From Erysipelotrichaceae bacterium (lineage in GTDB: Bacteria; Bacillota_I; Bacilli_A; Erysipelotrichales; Erysipelotrichaceae), in NCBI GenBank assembly GCA_017432895.1, contig JAFRIG010000053.1, forward strand, positions 1 through 64,000: 64,000 nt of DNA, in the 5' to 3' direction. A program made the position numbers and the translations under genes. This document shows positions 55,967 through 64,000 of this stretch, piece by piece (the first letter of the stretch is position 1; every line of letters starts with the position of its first letter). The notes beneath the pieces were generated by a model that was given only the letters and a program-made list of their open reading frames with translations, ran no database searches and was not told where the DNA came from.

Positions 55967-57340
55967 CTATAGATTGCTGCTGATATATCTTGCCACATAG
56001 ACACCGCTGGCCGAAGCGTGCGACAGTGAGTGCGTGACCCCTGAACAGTCGCCGATGACGAAGAGATTCTTATGCAAAGTCTCCAGATTCTCATCGACTT
56101 CCAGTTCCATGTTGTAGAATTTGACCTCGACGCCATATAGTAACGTCTCGTCATTGGCTGTGCCCGGAGCGATCTTATCCAAAGCGTAGATCATCTCGAT
56201 GATGTCATCGAGGATACGCTTGGGAATGACCAGTGATAAGTCACCGGGCGTCGCTTTAAGAGTCGGCGTGATGAAGGAGTGTTCGATCTTGTCGACCGTC
56301 GAACGTTTGCCTCTGATCAGGTCACCGAAACGCTGGACGATGACACCACCGCCTAGCATATTGGACAGCTTGGCGATCGATTCGCCATAGCCGTTGGAAT
56401 CCTTGAAAGGTTCCGTGAAGTGTTTCGATACCAGCAGGGCGAAATTGGTATTCTCCGTCTGCTTTTCGGGATCCTCATAGCTGTGGCCATTGACAGTGAT
56501 GATGCCGTTGGTATTCTCATTGACCACCAGACCTTTGGGGTTCATACAGAAGGTCCTGACTCTGTCCTGATATTTGGAAGTTCTAAAGACGATCTTTCCT
56601 TCATATAATTCATCGGTGATGTGATTGAAGACTTCACAGGGTAATTCCACTCTCACACCGATATCGACGCGGTTGGAAATGGTCGGGATGGCAAGATCTT
56701 TGCAGACCTGTTCCATCCATTTGGAACCCGATCTACCGGCCGAAATGACACAATACTTGGCAGCGAAATCCTCTTCATTGGTGACACAGACATAGCCCTC
56801 ATCATTTTTATCGACTCTGATGACCTCCGTATTGAAGAAGATATCCACCTTGTCTTTAAGATAATCGTAGATCTGACCCAAGACCTCATAGTTGATATCC
56901 GTACCCAGATGTCTGACCTTGGCATCCAGCAGATGCAGGCCGTTTCTGATACAGTCGGTCTTGATCCGGGATGAAGCCGTGGTATACAGCTTTGTGTCTC
57001 CGGCTCCGAATTCCTGGTTGATCTCATCGACGTAATGCATCAGATCCAAAGCCTTTTTCTTGCCGATATGTTCATATAAGGTTCCGCCGAAGTCGTTGGT
57101 GATATTGTATTTGCCATCCGAAAAAGCTCCGGCTCCGCCAAAACCGCACATGATCGAACAGGTCTTGCAGTTGATGCACTTGGTTATCTTTTCTCCATCG
57201 ATCGGACACTTCCTTTTTTCCAAAGGATGGCCGTATTCGATGATCGCTACTTTAAGTTCGGGAGCCTTCTTGGAGAGTTCATAGGCCGTAAAGATACCGC
57301 CCGGCCCTGCTCCGACGATGCAAACATCATATTTTTTCAT
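55967..57340 (-). CDS. FAD-dependent oxidoreductase (COG2509-type), paralogue
   Basis: About 457 residues from MKKYDVCIVGAGPGGIFTAYELSK; the 15 residues upstream are dropped because an AAGGTAGA ribosome site precedes this ATG. It has a GFGGAGAFSDGKYN block like the 33-kb paralogue, GKRKCP with a CINCKTCSIMCGF cysteine cluster, and the C-terminal FAD motif FVIGDCSGVTHSLSHASASG. The CxxCxxxC cluster (absent in the other paralogue) could bind a metal or Fe-S centre. Function unknown. Confidence 0.83.
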   Translation of the reverse strand: MKKYDVCIVGAGPGGIFTAYELSKKAPELKVAIIEYGHPLEKRKCPIDGEKITKCINCKTCSIMCGFGGAGAFSDGKYNITNDFGGTLYEHIGKKKALDLMHYVDEINQEFGAGDTKLYTTASSRIKTDCIRNGLHLLDAKVRHLGTDINYEVLGQIYDYLKDKVDIFFNTEVIRVDKNDEGYVCVTNEEDFAAKYCVISAGRSGSKWMEQVCKDLAIPTISNRVDIGVRVELPCEVFNHITDELYEGKIVFRTSKYQDRVRTFCMNPKGLVVNENTNGIITVNGHSYEDPEKQTENTNFALLVSKHFTEPFKDSNGYGESIAKLSNMLGGGVIVQRFGDLIRGKRSTVDKIEHSFITPTLKATPGDLSLVIPKRILDDIIEMIYALDKIAPGTANDETLLYGVEVKFYNMELEVDENLETLHKNLFVIGDCSGVTHSLSHASASGVYVARYISSNL

Positions 57341-57444
57341 AAATCTACCTTTTTCCATCACTATTATATAGTATTGAATGATCAAAAATATTGAAAAATG
57401 AACTTTGTTTTGATTTATAATTATTCCGTTAGGGGGTACTCATT

Positions 57445-58635
57445 ATGTCAAGACTGACAGGAACCGTTTCAAGAGGCATACGCTGCCCGATCATCAAGGA
57501 AGGCGACGATCTTATCACTATCGTCACCGACGCGGTCATCAATGCAGCTGCCGGAGATAAGTTTGAACTTCACGACAGAGATGTCGTCGCTATCACCGAA
57601 TCCATCGTCGGCCGTGCACAAGGCAACTATTGCACGGTGGATGATATCGCCACCGACGTCAGAAACAAACTGGGCGGTGAAGATATCGGCGTCATATTTC
57701 CGATCACTTCCCGGAACCGTTTCTCCGTCTTACTGACAGGCATTGCCAAAGGTGCCAAGAAGATCTACCTGATGCTGTCATATCCGTCTGATGAAGTCGG
57801 AAATGCCTTCTTAACTTACGATGAACTCGATGCCAAAGGCGTCAATCCCTTCTCCGATGTCTTAAATGAAGAACAGTTCACGAAACTCTTTGGTGAACCG
57901 GTCCATGAATTCACCGGTGTCAACTATGTCAAATACTATCGCCAGCTGATCAACGATGCCGGCTGCGATTGCGAGATCATCTTTGCCAACCAGGCCAAGA
58001 CGATACTCAACTATACCAACAATGTCTTAGCCTGCGATATCCATACCCGCATGCGTTCCAAGAGGATCTTAAAGGATCTGGGAGCCAACGTCTATGGGCT
58101 TGACGATATCATGACCGCACCGGTCAACGGTTCAGGCTACAACGAAAGATACGGTCTGCTTGGTTCCAACAAGGCCACCGATGATAAAGTCAAACTCTTC
58201 CCCAGAGATGCACAGGATCTCGTGGAAGACATTCAGAAAGTCTTCCTGGAAAGAACCGGCAAGCATATGGAAGTCATGGTCTACGGCGATGGCGCCTTCA
58301 AGGATCCCCAGGGCAAGATCTGGGAACTGGCCGATCCGGTCGTTTCTCCCTTCTTTACTGAAGGTTTGAAAGGCACACCGAATGAAGTCAAGATCAAATA
58401 TCTGGCCGATAACGATTTCTCAGAACTCAAGGGTGAAGAACTTAAGGAAGCCATCAAGGAATCCATCAAAGCCAAAGATGCCAACCTGGTCGGCAAGATG
58501 GTCTCCGAAGGTACGACACCCAGACAGCTGACCGACCTCATCGGTTCACTTTGTGACCTGACCTCCGGTTCCGGTGATAAAGGAACTCCGGTCGTATTGG
58601 TCCAGGGCTACTTCGACAACTATACCAACGAATAA
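57445..58635 (+). CDS. CofE-like (F420-0:gamma-glutamyl ligase family) protein, physiological role unknown
   Basis: 396 residues. The N-terminal half has GTVSRGIRCPIIKEGDDL, DRDVVAITESIVGRAQGN and FPITSRNRFSVLLTGIAKGAKK, and the middle has LGANVYGLDDIMTAPVNGSGYNERYGLLGSNKA, the pattern of the CofE/FbiB ligase family. True CofE adds glutamate to coenzyme F420, but this window shows no other F420 gene and the protein is longer than archaeal CofE (about 250). It may be an amide-bond ligase acting on another substrate. TAGGGGG precedes the ATG; it is a single-gene unit. Confidence 0.7.
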   Translation: MSRLTGTVSRGIRCPIIKEGDDLITIVTDAVINAAAGDKFELHDRDVVAITESIVGRAQGNYCTVDDIATDVRNKLGGEDIGVIFPITSRNRFSVLLTGIAKGAKKIYLMLSYPSDEVGNAFLTYDELDAKGVNPFSDVLNEEQFTKLFGEPVHEFTGVNYVKYYRQLINDAGCDCEIIFANQAKTILNYTNNVLACDIHTRMRSKRILKDLGANVYGLDDIMTAPVNGSGYNERYGLLGSNKATDDKVKLFPRDAQDLVEDIQKVFLERTGKHMEVMVYGDGAFKDPQGKIWELADPVVSPFFTEGLKGTPNEVKIKYLADNDFSELKGEELKEAIKESIKAKDANLVGKMVSEGTTPRQLTDLIGSLCDLTSGSGDKGTPVVLVQGYFDNYTNE

Positions 58636-58637
58636 TG

Positions 58638-58666
58638 AAAGGCGCATACATATCGCGCCTTTTCTT
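58638..58666. terminator. Bidirectional terminator between the CofE-like gene and the ABC operon
   Basis: AAAGGCGC (58638-58645) pairs with GCGCCTTT (58655-58662), followed by TTCTTTT on plus, with A-rich sequence on the left to serve the minus strand. Confidence 0.85.
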
Positions 58667-59464
58667 TTATCCTAATATTGCCGCATCATTGCTGAACTCT
58701 TCACCGCTGGCCTTTTCGAATCTTTCCAGCAGCGATTCAACGGTCAGCTTTTTCTTTTCCTCGCCCTTGATATCCAGGATGATCTTGCCATTGTTGAGCA
58801 TCAGCAACCTGTTACCGTGGTTGATCGCATCACGCATGTTGTGAGTGACCATGAAAGTAGTCAGCTGCGACTTGGAGACGATCTTTTCCGTCACTTCCAG
58901 CACCTTGGTCGCCGTTTTGGGATCCAAAGCGGCCGTATGTTCGTCCAGCAAAAGCAGTTTAGGTCTTTGCAAGGTGGCCATGATCAAAGTCAAAGCCTGT
59001 CTTTGACCGCCGGAGAGCAATCCAACTTTAGTTGATAATCTGTCTTCCAGACCCAGATCGAATTCCTTTAGCAGGGTCTTGAAAGTTTCCCTTTCGGCAT
59101 TGTCGATACCCTGAGCCAGACCTCTTTTACGGCCACGGCGATGCGCCAGAGCCAGGTTTTCTTCGATCCACATATCGGCAGCCGTACCCATCATCGGATC
59201 CTGGAAGACCCTTCCGATGTATCTGGCTCTTTTATCTTCCGAAAGTTTGGTGACATCGACATCGTCGATCGTGATCCTTCCTTCATCGACCAGCCAGACC
59301 CCGGCGATCGCATTCAATAATGTGGACTTGCCGGCGCCGTTGGAACCGATGACGGTGACAAATTCCCCGTCTTCCAGAACCAGGTCGACACCGTTTAAAG
59401 CCACCTTTTCATTTATCGTTCCGGGGTTGAACGTCTTTTTAAGATTTTCCAGCTTAAGCATCAT
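58667..59464 (-). CDS. ABC importer ATPase (TrpXYZ-like system)
   Basis: 265 residues with Walker A GSNGAGKSTLLNAI, signature LLSGGQRQALTLIMATL, Walker B LLLLDEHTAALDP and H-loop MVTHNMRDAIN. Sequence character fits the COG1101 ATPases paired with TrpX/TrpY-like proteins. Its start overlaps the permease stop by 4 nt. The T-box upstream of the operon suggests that the substrate is an amino acid, probably tyrosine. Confidence 0.88.
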   Translation of the reverse strand: MMLKLENLKKTFNPGTINEKVALNGVDLVLEDGEFVTVIGSNGAGKSTLLNAIAGVWLVDEGRITIDDVDVTKLSEDKRARYIGRVFQDPMMGTAADMWIEENLALAHRRGRKRGLAQGIDNAERETFKTLLKEFDLGLEDRLSTKVGLLSGGQRQALTLIMATLQRPKLLLLDEHTAALDPKTATKVLEVTEKIVSKSQLTTFMVTHNMRDAINHGNRLLMLNNGKIILDIKGEEKKKLTVESLLERFEKASGEEFSNDAAILG

Positions 59465-60348
59465 TCATTCCCCTTTCTAAGATTCGGGATAGCCAGGCAC
59501 AACATGACGATAATGGCCGTCGCAAGTTTCAGGTCGTTGGAATCGACTCTTAACCATAAAACGATGATCATGATCAGATAGTAGACGATACCGCCGATTA
59601 TGACAAAGATCAGACGGGTATAGAACGAACAGCCTTTGGGGAAGATGATCTCGGATAAGACTTCACCGATGATGATGGCCGCCAGACCGATGACGATCGC
59701 TCCGCGTCCCATATTGATATCCGCAAAACCCTGATATTGGGCCATCAAACCGCCGGCCATGGCCACTAAGCCGTTGCCTAAGGCAAAACCGATGACTTTC
59801 ATGTTGTTGACGTTGATGCCCTGAGCTAATGCCATATGTTCGTTATTGCCCGTTGCACGGATCGCACAGCCCTGTTCCGTACCGAAGTACCAGTACATGG
59901 CTACGATCAGAAAGATCGTAAAGCCCAAACCGACAGCGATGGCCATCGGGATATTGCGCATCGTGATGAAGACATTATTCTTGGATGGCGAACAGGAGAC
60001 ATTGGCCACCATACCCATGATGTGCAGATTGATCGAATACAAGCCAAACTGGACCAGGATACCCGAAAGGATAGCCGGGATCTTGAGTTTGGTATGGATC
60101 AGACCCGTGCAGATGCCTACGACGATACCGGTGAAAAAGGAGATCAGGACAGCCAGCCAGGGATTGACACCCGAGGTTATAAGCATGACGGCGATCGCCC
60201 CACCAGTGGCAAAAGAGCCATCCACGGTAAGGTCTGACTCTTTTAAAACTCTGAATGTGATATAGATCCCCAGAGCCATAAGGCCCCAGATGATCCCCTG
60301 AGCGACACCGCCGGGGATCCGGGATATGAGATTGGAAAGTGTGATCAT
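59461..60348 (-). CDS. ABC importer permease (TrpXYZ-like system)
   Basis: 295 residues with about eight hydrophobic segments: IIWGLMALGIYITFRVLKESDLTVDGSFATGGA at the N-terminus and the GNGLVAMAGGLMAQYQGFADINMGRGAIVIGLAAIIIGE loop, which is typical of the COG4120/branched-chain-type permease fold. It lies between the binding protein (26 nt upstream) and the ATPase. Confidence 0.88.
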   Translation of the reverse strand: MITLSNLISRIPGGVAQGIIWGLMALGIYITFRVLKESDLTVDGSFATGGAIAVMLITSGVNPWLAVLISFFTGIVVGICTGLIHTKLKIPAILSGILVQFGLYSINLHIMGMVANVSCSPSKNNVFITMRNIPMAIAVGLGFTIFLIVAMYWYFGTEQGCAIRATGNNEHMALAQGINVNNMKVIGFALGNGLVAMAGGLMAQYQGFADINMGRGAIVIGLAAIIIGEVLSEIIFPKGCSFYTRLIFVIIGGIVYYLIMIIVLWLRVDSNDLKLATAIIVMLCLAIPNLRKGNE

Positions 60349-60373
60349 ATGATAAATATACTACACTTTGCAA

Positions 60374-61354
60374 TTATTCGATAGGTTCGAAATCTTCAGG
60401 TACACTTACACCCAGCAGATCACAGACTTCCGGATTGAACTTCTTGACCGGATCCGGGAAGTATTCGATCGGCATTTCTTCGATCTTGGCTTCACCTTTT
60501 AAGATCTTGACTGCCATCTCACCGGTAAGACAACCCAGATCGTAGTAGTTGATCGTCAAAGTGGCGACACCGCAAAGTGAACAGATACCTTCTTCACCGG
60601 CGATAACCGGAACCTTCTTGTCCAAGACGACATTGGCGATCGTTTCGGAACAGCTGGCGGCCTGATTGTCGGTCGGGATGTAGATGACATCGACCTGACT
60701 GCAAAGATCTTCGGTCACCATGGCGATATCGTTGGAATCGGTGAAAGAAGAAGCGATGACACTGATGCCCTTCTCTTCCAGACACTTGGTCACGACATCG
60801 ACCTGGTACTTGGAGTTGGCTTCGGAAGAACAGAAGATGATACCGACCGTCTTGGTTTCTGGGAAAAGATCAAGGATCATCTGAGCCTGCTGATCAAGCG
60901 GAGCCAGATCGCTGGTACCGGAAACGTTGGTGCCTACCAGGCCATTGAAGTTTTCAATACCTAAGGCGACACCGTATTCGGTTACGGAAGTACCTAAAAT
61001 AGGAATATCAGCTGTAGCGGATTCCGCTGCCTGCAAAGCCGGAGTGGCGTTGGCCATGATCAGATCGACTTCATCATTTAAGAAACCCTGAACGATCGTT
61101 GAACAGTTGGCTGAATCACCGGAAGCATTCAGCACATTGATATCGGCATCCGGGAAAGCTGCCTTTACGGTTTCATAGAAACCTTCCGTCGCGGCATCAA
61201 GAGCCGCGTGCTGGACCAGCTGGACAACACCGATCTTGATTGTGTCGGTTTCAGTTGTCTCTTCTTCACCCGAAGAATCTGCCGGTGCGGAACTGCAGCC
61301 GGCCAGCGTCAATACGCACATAATAGCGAGCAATACAAGCAATAATTTTTTCAT
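60374..61354 (-). CDS. ABC importer substrate-binding lipoprotein (TrpX-like)
   Basis: 326 residues. Signal peptide with lipobox LTLAGCSS, an acidic linker, then a type I periplasmic-binding fold: KIGVVQLVQHAALDAATEGFYETVK, VQGFLNDEVDLIMANATPALQAA, TKTVGIIFCSSEANS, IYIPTDNQAASCSETIANV and PVIAGEEGIC. This matches the PF04392/COG2984 family that includes tryptophan-type importers. It is the first gene after a T-box leader. Ligand prediction rests on the T-box specifier. Confidence 0.9.
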   Translation of the reverse strand: MKKLLLVLLAIMCVLTLAGCSSAPADSSGEEETTETDTIKIGVVQLVQHAALDAATEGFYETVKAAFPDADINVLNASGDSANCSTIVQGFLNDEVDLIMANATPALQAAESATADIPILGTSVTEYGVALGIENFNGLVGTNVSGTSDLAPLDQQAQMILDLFPETKTVGIIFCSSEANSKYQVDVVTKCLEEKGISVIASSFTDSNDIAMVTEDLCSQVDVIYIPTDNQAASCSETIANVVLDKKVPVIAGEEGICSLCGVATLTINYYDLGCLTGEMAVKILKGEAKIEEMPIEYFPDPVKKFNPEVCDLLGVSVPEDFEPIE

Positions 61355-61370
61355 AACATTCTCTCCTTAA

Positions 61371-61398
61371 AACAAAAAGCGTCCTAATCAAGGACGCT
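61371..61398 (-). terminator. T-box-controlled terminator
   Basis: On the minus strand AGCGTCCT, loop TGATT, AGGACGCT, then TTTTTG. It is formed when uncharged tRNA is absent, blocking the ABC operon. Confidence 0.9.
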
Positions 61399-61619
61399 AT
61401 AGCGTGTTACCACCTTTTTTCATCAATACATTACTGTATGGATCTCATCAGCCACTAACATGGCCTTGACCTGTAACGGGATCACCCGGAATGGCCTACT
61501 TGGTTCAGCCACCCAACTCGGTAATGTATTCTCGTTCGACTCTCACAGCTGTTTGCACCAACCACAGCCTCTCTTCAATGCCTCATCGCCGATACTGTTT
61601 ACTTCAAAGTTTGTAACTT
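61371..61619 (-). promoter_or_regulatory. T-box riboswitch leader with apparent tyrosine specifier
   Basis: On the minus strand: AGAGAGGCTGTGGTTGGTGCAAACAGC (about 61547-61573), the Stem I AG-bulge and distal-loop signature; GAATACA (61525-61531) in the specifier-loop position, reading UAC (61526-61528); and the T-box AAAGGTGGTAACACG (about 61403-61417) directly before the terminator. Uncharged tRNA would pair with specifier and T-box to let transcription continue. No other codon in the loop fits the usual GAA-codon-A pattern as well. Confidence 0.85.
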
Positions 61620-61625
61620 GCCTTT

Positions 61626-61654
61626 ATTTTATGAAAGCGTTGTAAAAAAGTCAA
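61626..61654 (-). promoter_or_regulatory. Promoter of the T-box ABC operon, with possible CcpA site
   Basis: On the minus strand TTGACT (61649-61654), 17-nt spacer, TAAAAT (61626-61631). The spacer contains ATGAAAGCGTTGTAAA read on the plus strand (61631-61646), one mismatch from a catabolite-responsive element consensus. Confidence 0.75.
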
Positions 61655-61690
61655 TAACATTTTTTCAACTTTTTTCTGTAAATATTTTCA

Positions 61691-62551
61691 TTAATTCTTA
61701 TCGGCAAATACTTCATTTCCTAATGAGGCCAGAATGATCAAAACAGCACCGATGATCCCCGAAACCCCTATCCTCTCTTTGAAAACGATAGCACCGATCA
61801 CGACATTCAAAACCGGTTCCAAATAACCAAGGATGGCGATACTTTGAGCTGACAAAACATCGATCGAAGAAAAATAACAGATATAGGCCACACCTGTATG
61901 CAGAAAACCTAAAACCAATACCAGGATCGTCGATATAAGATCGAAATGATCCGGGAGAGATCTTTGAAGTATCACATAAGGCAAAACGATACACATGGAA
62001 GAAAGCAGCTGGATGATCGTCTTTTCCAAAGCGTCGATATCTCTAAGTTTGCGATTGCATAATACCAGTATCACAAAACCCAAAGCCGCCAAGGAACCGT
62101 AGATCACGCATCTTCTATTGATAGCCTCGTTATTGCCGAAGATCCCTATCAAAAGTAACATCCCCACTAAAGCCATAATGATGCAGATGATCTGTTTAAG
62201 ATTGATCTTCTCCTTGTAAACTAAAGCGGAGATGACGACCACGATGATCGGTGCCATGTAGTTGCATAGAGATGAAATGGCGATGCCATAGCGATAGCCG
62301 GCAAACAGAAAGACCCAGTTGAAGCCCAAAGCCGCTCCGGAAATAAACAGCAGCTTAAAATTCTTTCGTATTGCTTCCCTGTCTATCTCCTGCCTTCTTT
62401 CTTTTAATACCAGCAGGATAAACAGCGAACCGAAAAGTCCTCTACACAGGACAACGAATTCACTGGAATAGCTGATGAAATGTAAAAAGAAACCGATCGT
62501 TCCGTAAAGAGTCAGGGCAAACAGGTATCTTAAAGTAGCCGAACTTTTCAT
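61691..62551 (-). CDS. EamA/DMT-family membrane transporter
   Basis: 286 residues with ten hydrophobic segments in two EamA repeats: YLFALTLYGTIGFFLHFIS and VLCRGLFGSLFILLVL in the first, LLLIGIFG at its end, then GFVILVLCNRK, LVLGFLHTGVAYICYFSSIDVLSAQSIAILGYLEPVLNVVIGAIVFKERI in the second. Such proteins export or import amino acids, nucleotides or metabolites; substrate not predictable. No clear ribosome site; TATAGT lies 11 nt upstream of the ATG. Confidence 0.88.
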   Translation of the reverse strand: MKSSATLRYLFALTLYGTIGFFLHFISYSSEFVVLCRGLFGSLFILLVLKERRQEIDREAIRKNFKLLFISGAALGFNWVFLFAGYRYGIAISSLCNYMAPIIVVVISALVYKEKINLKQIICIIMALVGMLLLIGIFGNNEAINRRCVIYGSLAALGFVILVLCNRKLRDIDALEKTIIQLLSSMCIVLPYVILQRSLPDHFDLISTILVLVLGFLHTGVAYICYFSSIDVLSAQSIAILGYLEPVLNVVIGAIVFKERIGVSGIIGAVLIILASLGNEVFADKN

Positions 62552-62619
62552 AAATTATCAATACTATAACACTTTTAGACCTGCCCAACGGTTCAAATGC
62601 ACTAAACAGAATTGCGATA

Positions 62620-62628
62620 TGTTAGAAT
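62620..62628 (+). promoter_or_regulatory. Extended -10 promoter of argS
   Basis: TG-T-TAGAAT (hexamer 62623-62628), with no good -35. It lies about 28 nt before the argS ATG. Confidence 0.5.
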
Positions 62629-62656
62629 TATCAGGTAAGAAAGAGAGCTATTGAAG

Positions 62657-64000
62657 ATGAATATTGAAGATAAATTGACAGATGCGATCGGCCAGGTAGT
62701 CAAGGAAGTCTATGGGCTGGAACCTGATGCAGGCACGATCATGGTCGAAATACCGAAAGATAATTCCAAAGGCGATTATTCCACCAATATCGCCATGCGT
62801 TTAAGCAAGTTTCTGAAATGCCCGCCGCAAAAGATCGCCGGCGAGCTGAAACAAGGCCTTTTGGAAAAAGTTGCCGACATTCAGGATATCGAAGTAGCCG
62901 GACCCGGTTTTATCAACTTCTGGATGAAAAAAGATGCGATGGCCAACGTCATCAACACGGTGATCAAAGCCGGTGATGCTTACGGTCATTCCGATGCCGG
63001 CAAAGGCCTAAAAGTATTGGAGGAATACGTTTCCGCCAACCCGACGGGTCCTTTGCACTGTGGCCATGCCCGAGGTGCCTGCTGGGGCGATTCCGTCGCC
63101 AGAATCTTGAATGCGGCAGGATATGAATGTACCAGAGAATACTATATCAACGATGCCGGGGCACAGATGATGAATCTGGGCAAGTCGCTGCTTGGCCGTT
63201 ACAGAGAACTCTTCAATCTGGATTTCACTTTACCGGAAGATGGCTATCACGGACCGGATGTCATCGAGATCGCCAAACAGATCAAAGAGGAATACGGCGA
63301 CAAATATCTCAAGATGGATGAACAGGAAGCCATCCTGGAATTAAAACAGTTAGGCAAGCAGCTGGAACTTGACAGGATCAGAGCCGATCTGGCCTACTAT
63401 GGCTGTGACTTCGATTCCTGGATCTCCGAACAATGGATCACCGACCAGGGTTTGGTCGAAAAGGCCGTCGAAAAGATGGATCAGATGGGCCTGCTTTATG
63501 AAAAAGACGGCGCGATCTGGTTTGAAGCGACCAAGTATGGCGACGATAAAGATCGGGTCTTGAAGAAATCCGACGGTTATTATACTTATATGACCCCGGA
63601 TATCGCCAACCACATTTACAAGTATGAGCGCGGTTATGAACTGCTGGTCAACATCTGGGGTGCCGATCATCATGGCTATATCCCTCGTATGAAGGCAGCC
63701 ATGGAAGCCTTAGGCTATCCAAGAGACAATCTGCAGGTCGATATCTGCCAGATGGTCAGAATGGTCGAAAACGGCCAGGAAGTCAAGATGTCCAAGCGGA
63801 CCGGCAACGCCATAACCTTAAGAGAACTGTGCGATGATATCGGTGTGGACTGTGCCAGATATTTCTTCCTTTCCAAGGCTTTGGATACCCATCTGGACTT
63901 CGATCTGACCTTAGCCAGGACCAGATCCAACGACAATCCGGTCTATTACGCTCAATACGCCTATGCCAGGATCTGTTCGGTCTTAAGACAGGCTCAAAAT
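62657..64000 (+). CDS. argS: Arginyl-tRNA synthetase, 5' part (continues past window edge)
   Basis: 448 codons open to the right edge from ATG at 62657, with a weak GAGAG upstream. Class I synthetase: the N-terminal additional domain contains VEIPKDNSKGDYSTNIAMRLSK, the HIGH-type motif is SANPTGPLHCGHARG, and the KMSKS-type motif is VKMSKRTGNA near residue 378. It attaches arginine to tRNA-Arg. The window lacks about the last 110 residues (anticodon-binding domain). Confidence 0.95.
   Translation, partial: MNIEDKLTDAIGQVVKEVYGLEPDAGTIMVEIPKDNSKGDYSTNIAMRLSKFLKCPPQKIAGELKQGLLEKVADIQDIEVAGPGFINFWMKKDAMANVINTVIKAGDAYGHSDAGKGLKVLEEYVSANPTGPLHCGHARGACWGDSVARILNAAGYECTREYYINDAGAQMMNLGKSLLGRYRELFNLDFTLPEDGYHGPDVIEIAKQIKEEYGDKYLKMDEQEAILELKQLGKQLELDRIRADLAYYGCDFDSWISEQWITDQGLVEKAVEKMDQMGLLYEKDGAIWFEATKYGDDKDRVLKKSDGYYTYMTPDIANHIYKYERGYELLVNIWGADHHGYIPRMKAAMEALGYPRDNLQVDICQMVRMVENGQEVKMSKRTGNAITLRELCDDIGVDCARYFFLSKALDTHLDFDLTLARTRSNDNPVYYAQYAYARICSVLRQAQN

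Noticed and set aside
61505-61517. Tryptophan (UGG) specifier for the T-box, expected from TrpXYZ similarity
   Set aside because: The TGG codons lie after Stem I in the linker, outside the specifier loop; UAC is in the expected place.
1-64000. CRISPR arrays, prophage, tRNA/rRNA genes, toxin-antitoxin or defence systems
   Set aside because: Looked for on both strands; no regular repeat-spacer array, cloverleaf, phage module or typical toxin/antitoxin pair was found.

Overview
The window comes from a Bacillota bacterium of moderate GC content, most likely Erysipelotrichia. The inference rests on the type B RNase P RNA next to gpsB, a PASTA-domain kinase with its PP2C phosphatase, sufCDSUB with SufU, RNase Y with YmdB, RecU beside a class A PBP, a glyS-dnaG-rpoD-trmK cluster, T-box and Mn-type riboswitch leaders, and low-GC-type promoters. 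I cannot name the species. No prophage, CRISPR array, tRNA or rRNA gene is visible. Most genes lie on the minus strand.

Layout. 1-7.8 kb: the end of rpmB, then convergent priA-rsmB-rlmN-prpC-prkC-rpe (translation, replication restart, cell-wall signalling). 7.8-12.4 kb: the Fe-S cluster assembly operon sufCDSUB. 12.5-14.9 kb: a membrane-anchored parvulin, a related lipoprotein and a HIT protein. 14.9-20.6 kb: rny-ymdB, a HAD phosphatase, pgsA, recA, and gpsB followed by rnpB. 20.6-28.3 kb: recU and a class A PBP on plus, then truB-ribF-rsmF-like-Asp23 on minus and a ttcA-like gene. 28.3-32.8 kb: a P-type cation ATPase behind a yybP-ykoY (Mn2+) riboswitch, an orphan radical SAM protein and a TrmH-like methylase. 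32.8-35.3 kb: a TetR/FAD-oxidoreductase unit and rpsO. 35.4-44.1 kb: an alpha-glucan block (malQ, a lipoprotein amylase, and a malK-E-F-G-type importer) interrupted by a dead or non-autonomous insertion element. 44.1-48.3 kb: fmt-lepA-hemW and rpsT. 48.4-57.4 kb: glgP, then trmK, rpoD, dnaG, glyS and a second FAD oxidoreductase. 57.4-62.6 kb: a CofE-like orphan, a T-box-controlled ABC importer and an EamA permease. The 5' part of argS runs off the right edge.

How the genes work together. The glucan block forms one route: the surface amylase cuts polymer, the importer brings in maltodextrins, and MalQ and glycogen phosphorylase process them. The other genes are mostly core translation, RNA modification, DNA repair and envelope functions. 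The most interesting signals are regulatory. They are a five-segment riboswitch that reads as a transcriptional ON switch before the ATPase, a T-box with an apparent tyrosine specifier before the ABC importer, and a set of genes whose -10 box lies exactly 6 nt before the start codon, as expected for leaderless mRNAs. A 0.5-kb inverted-repeat element with subterminal repeats lies next to malG. All family assignments are from reading motifs, with no database search.
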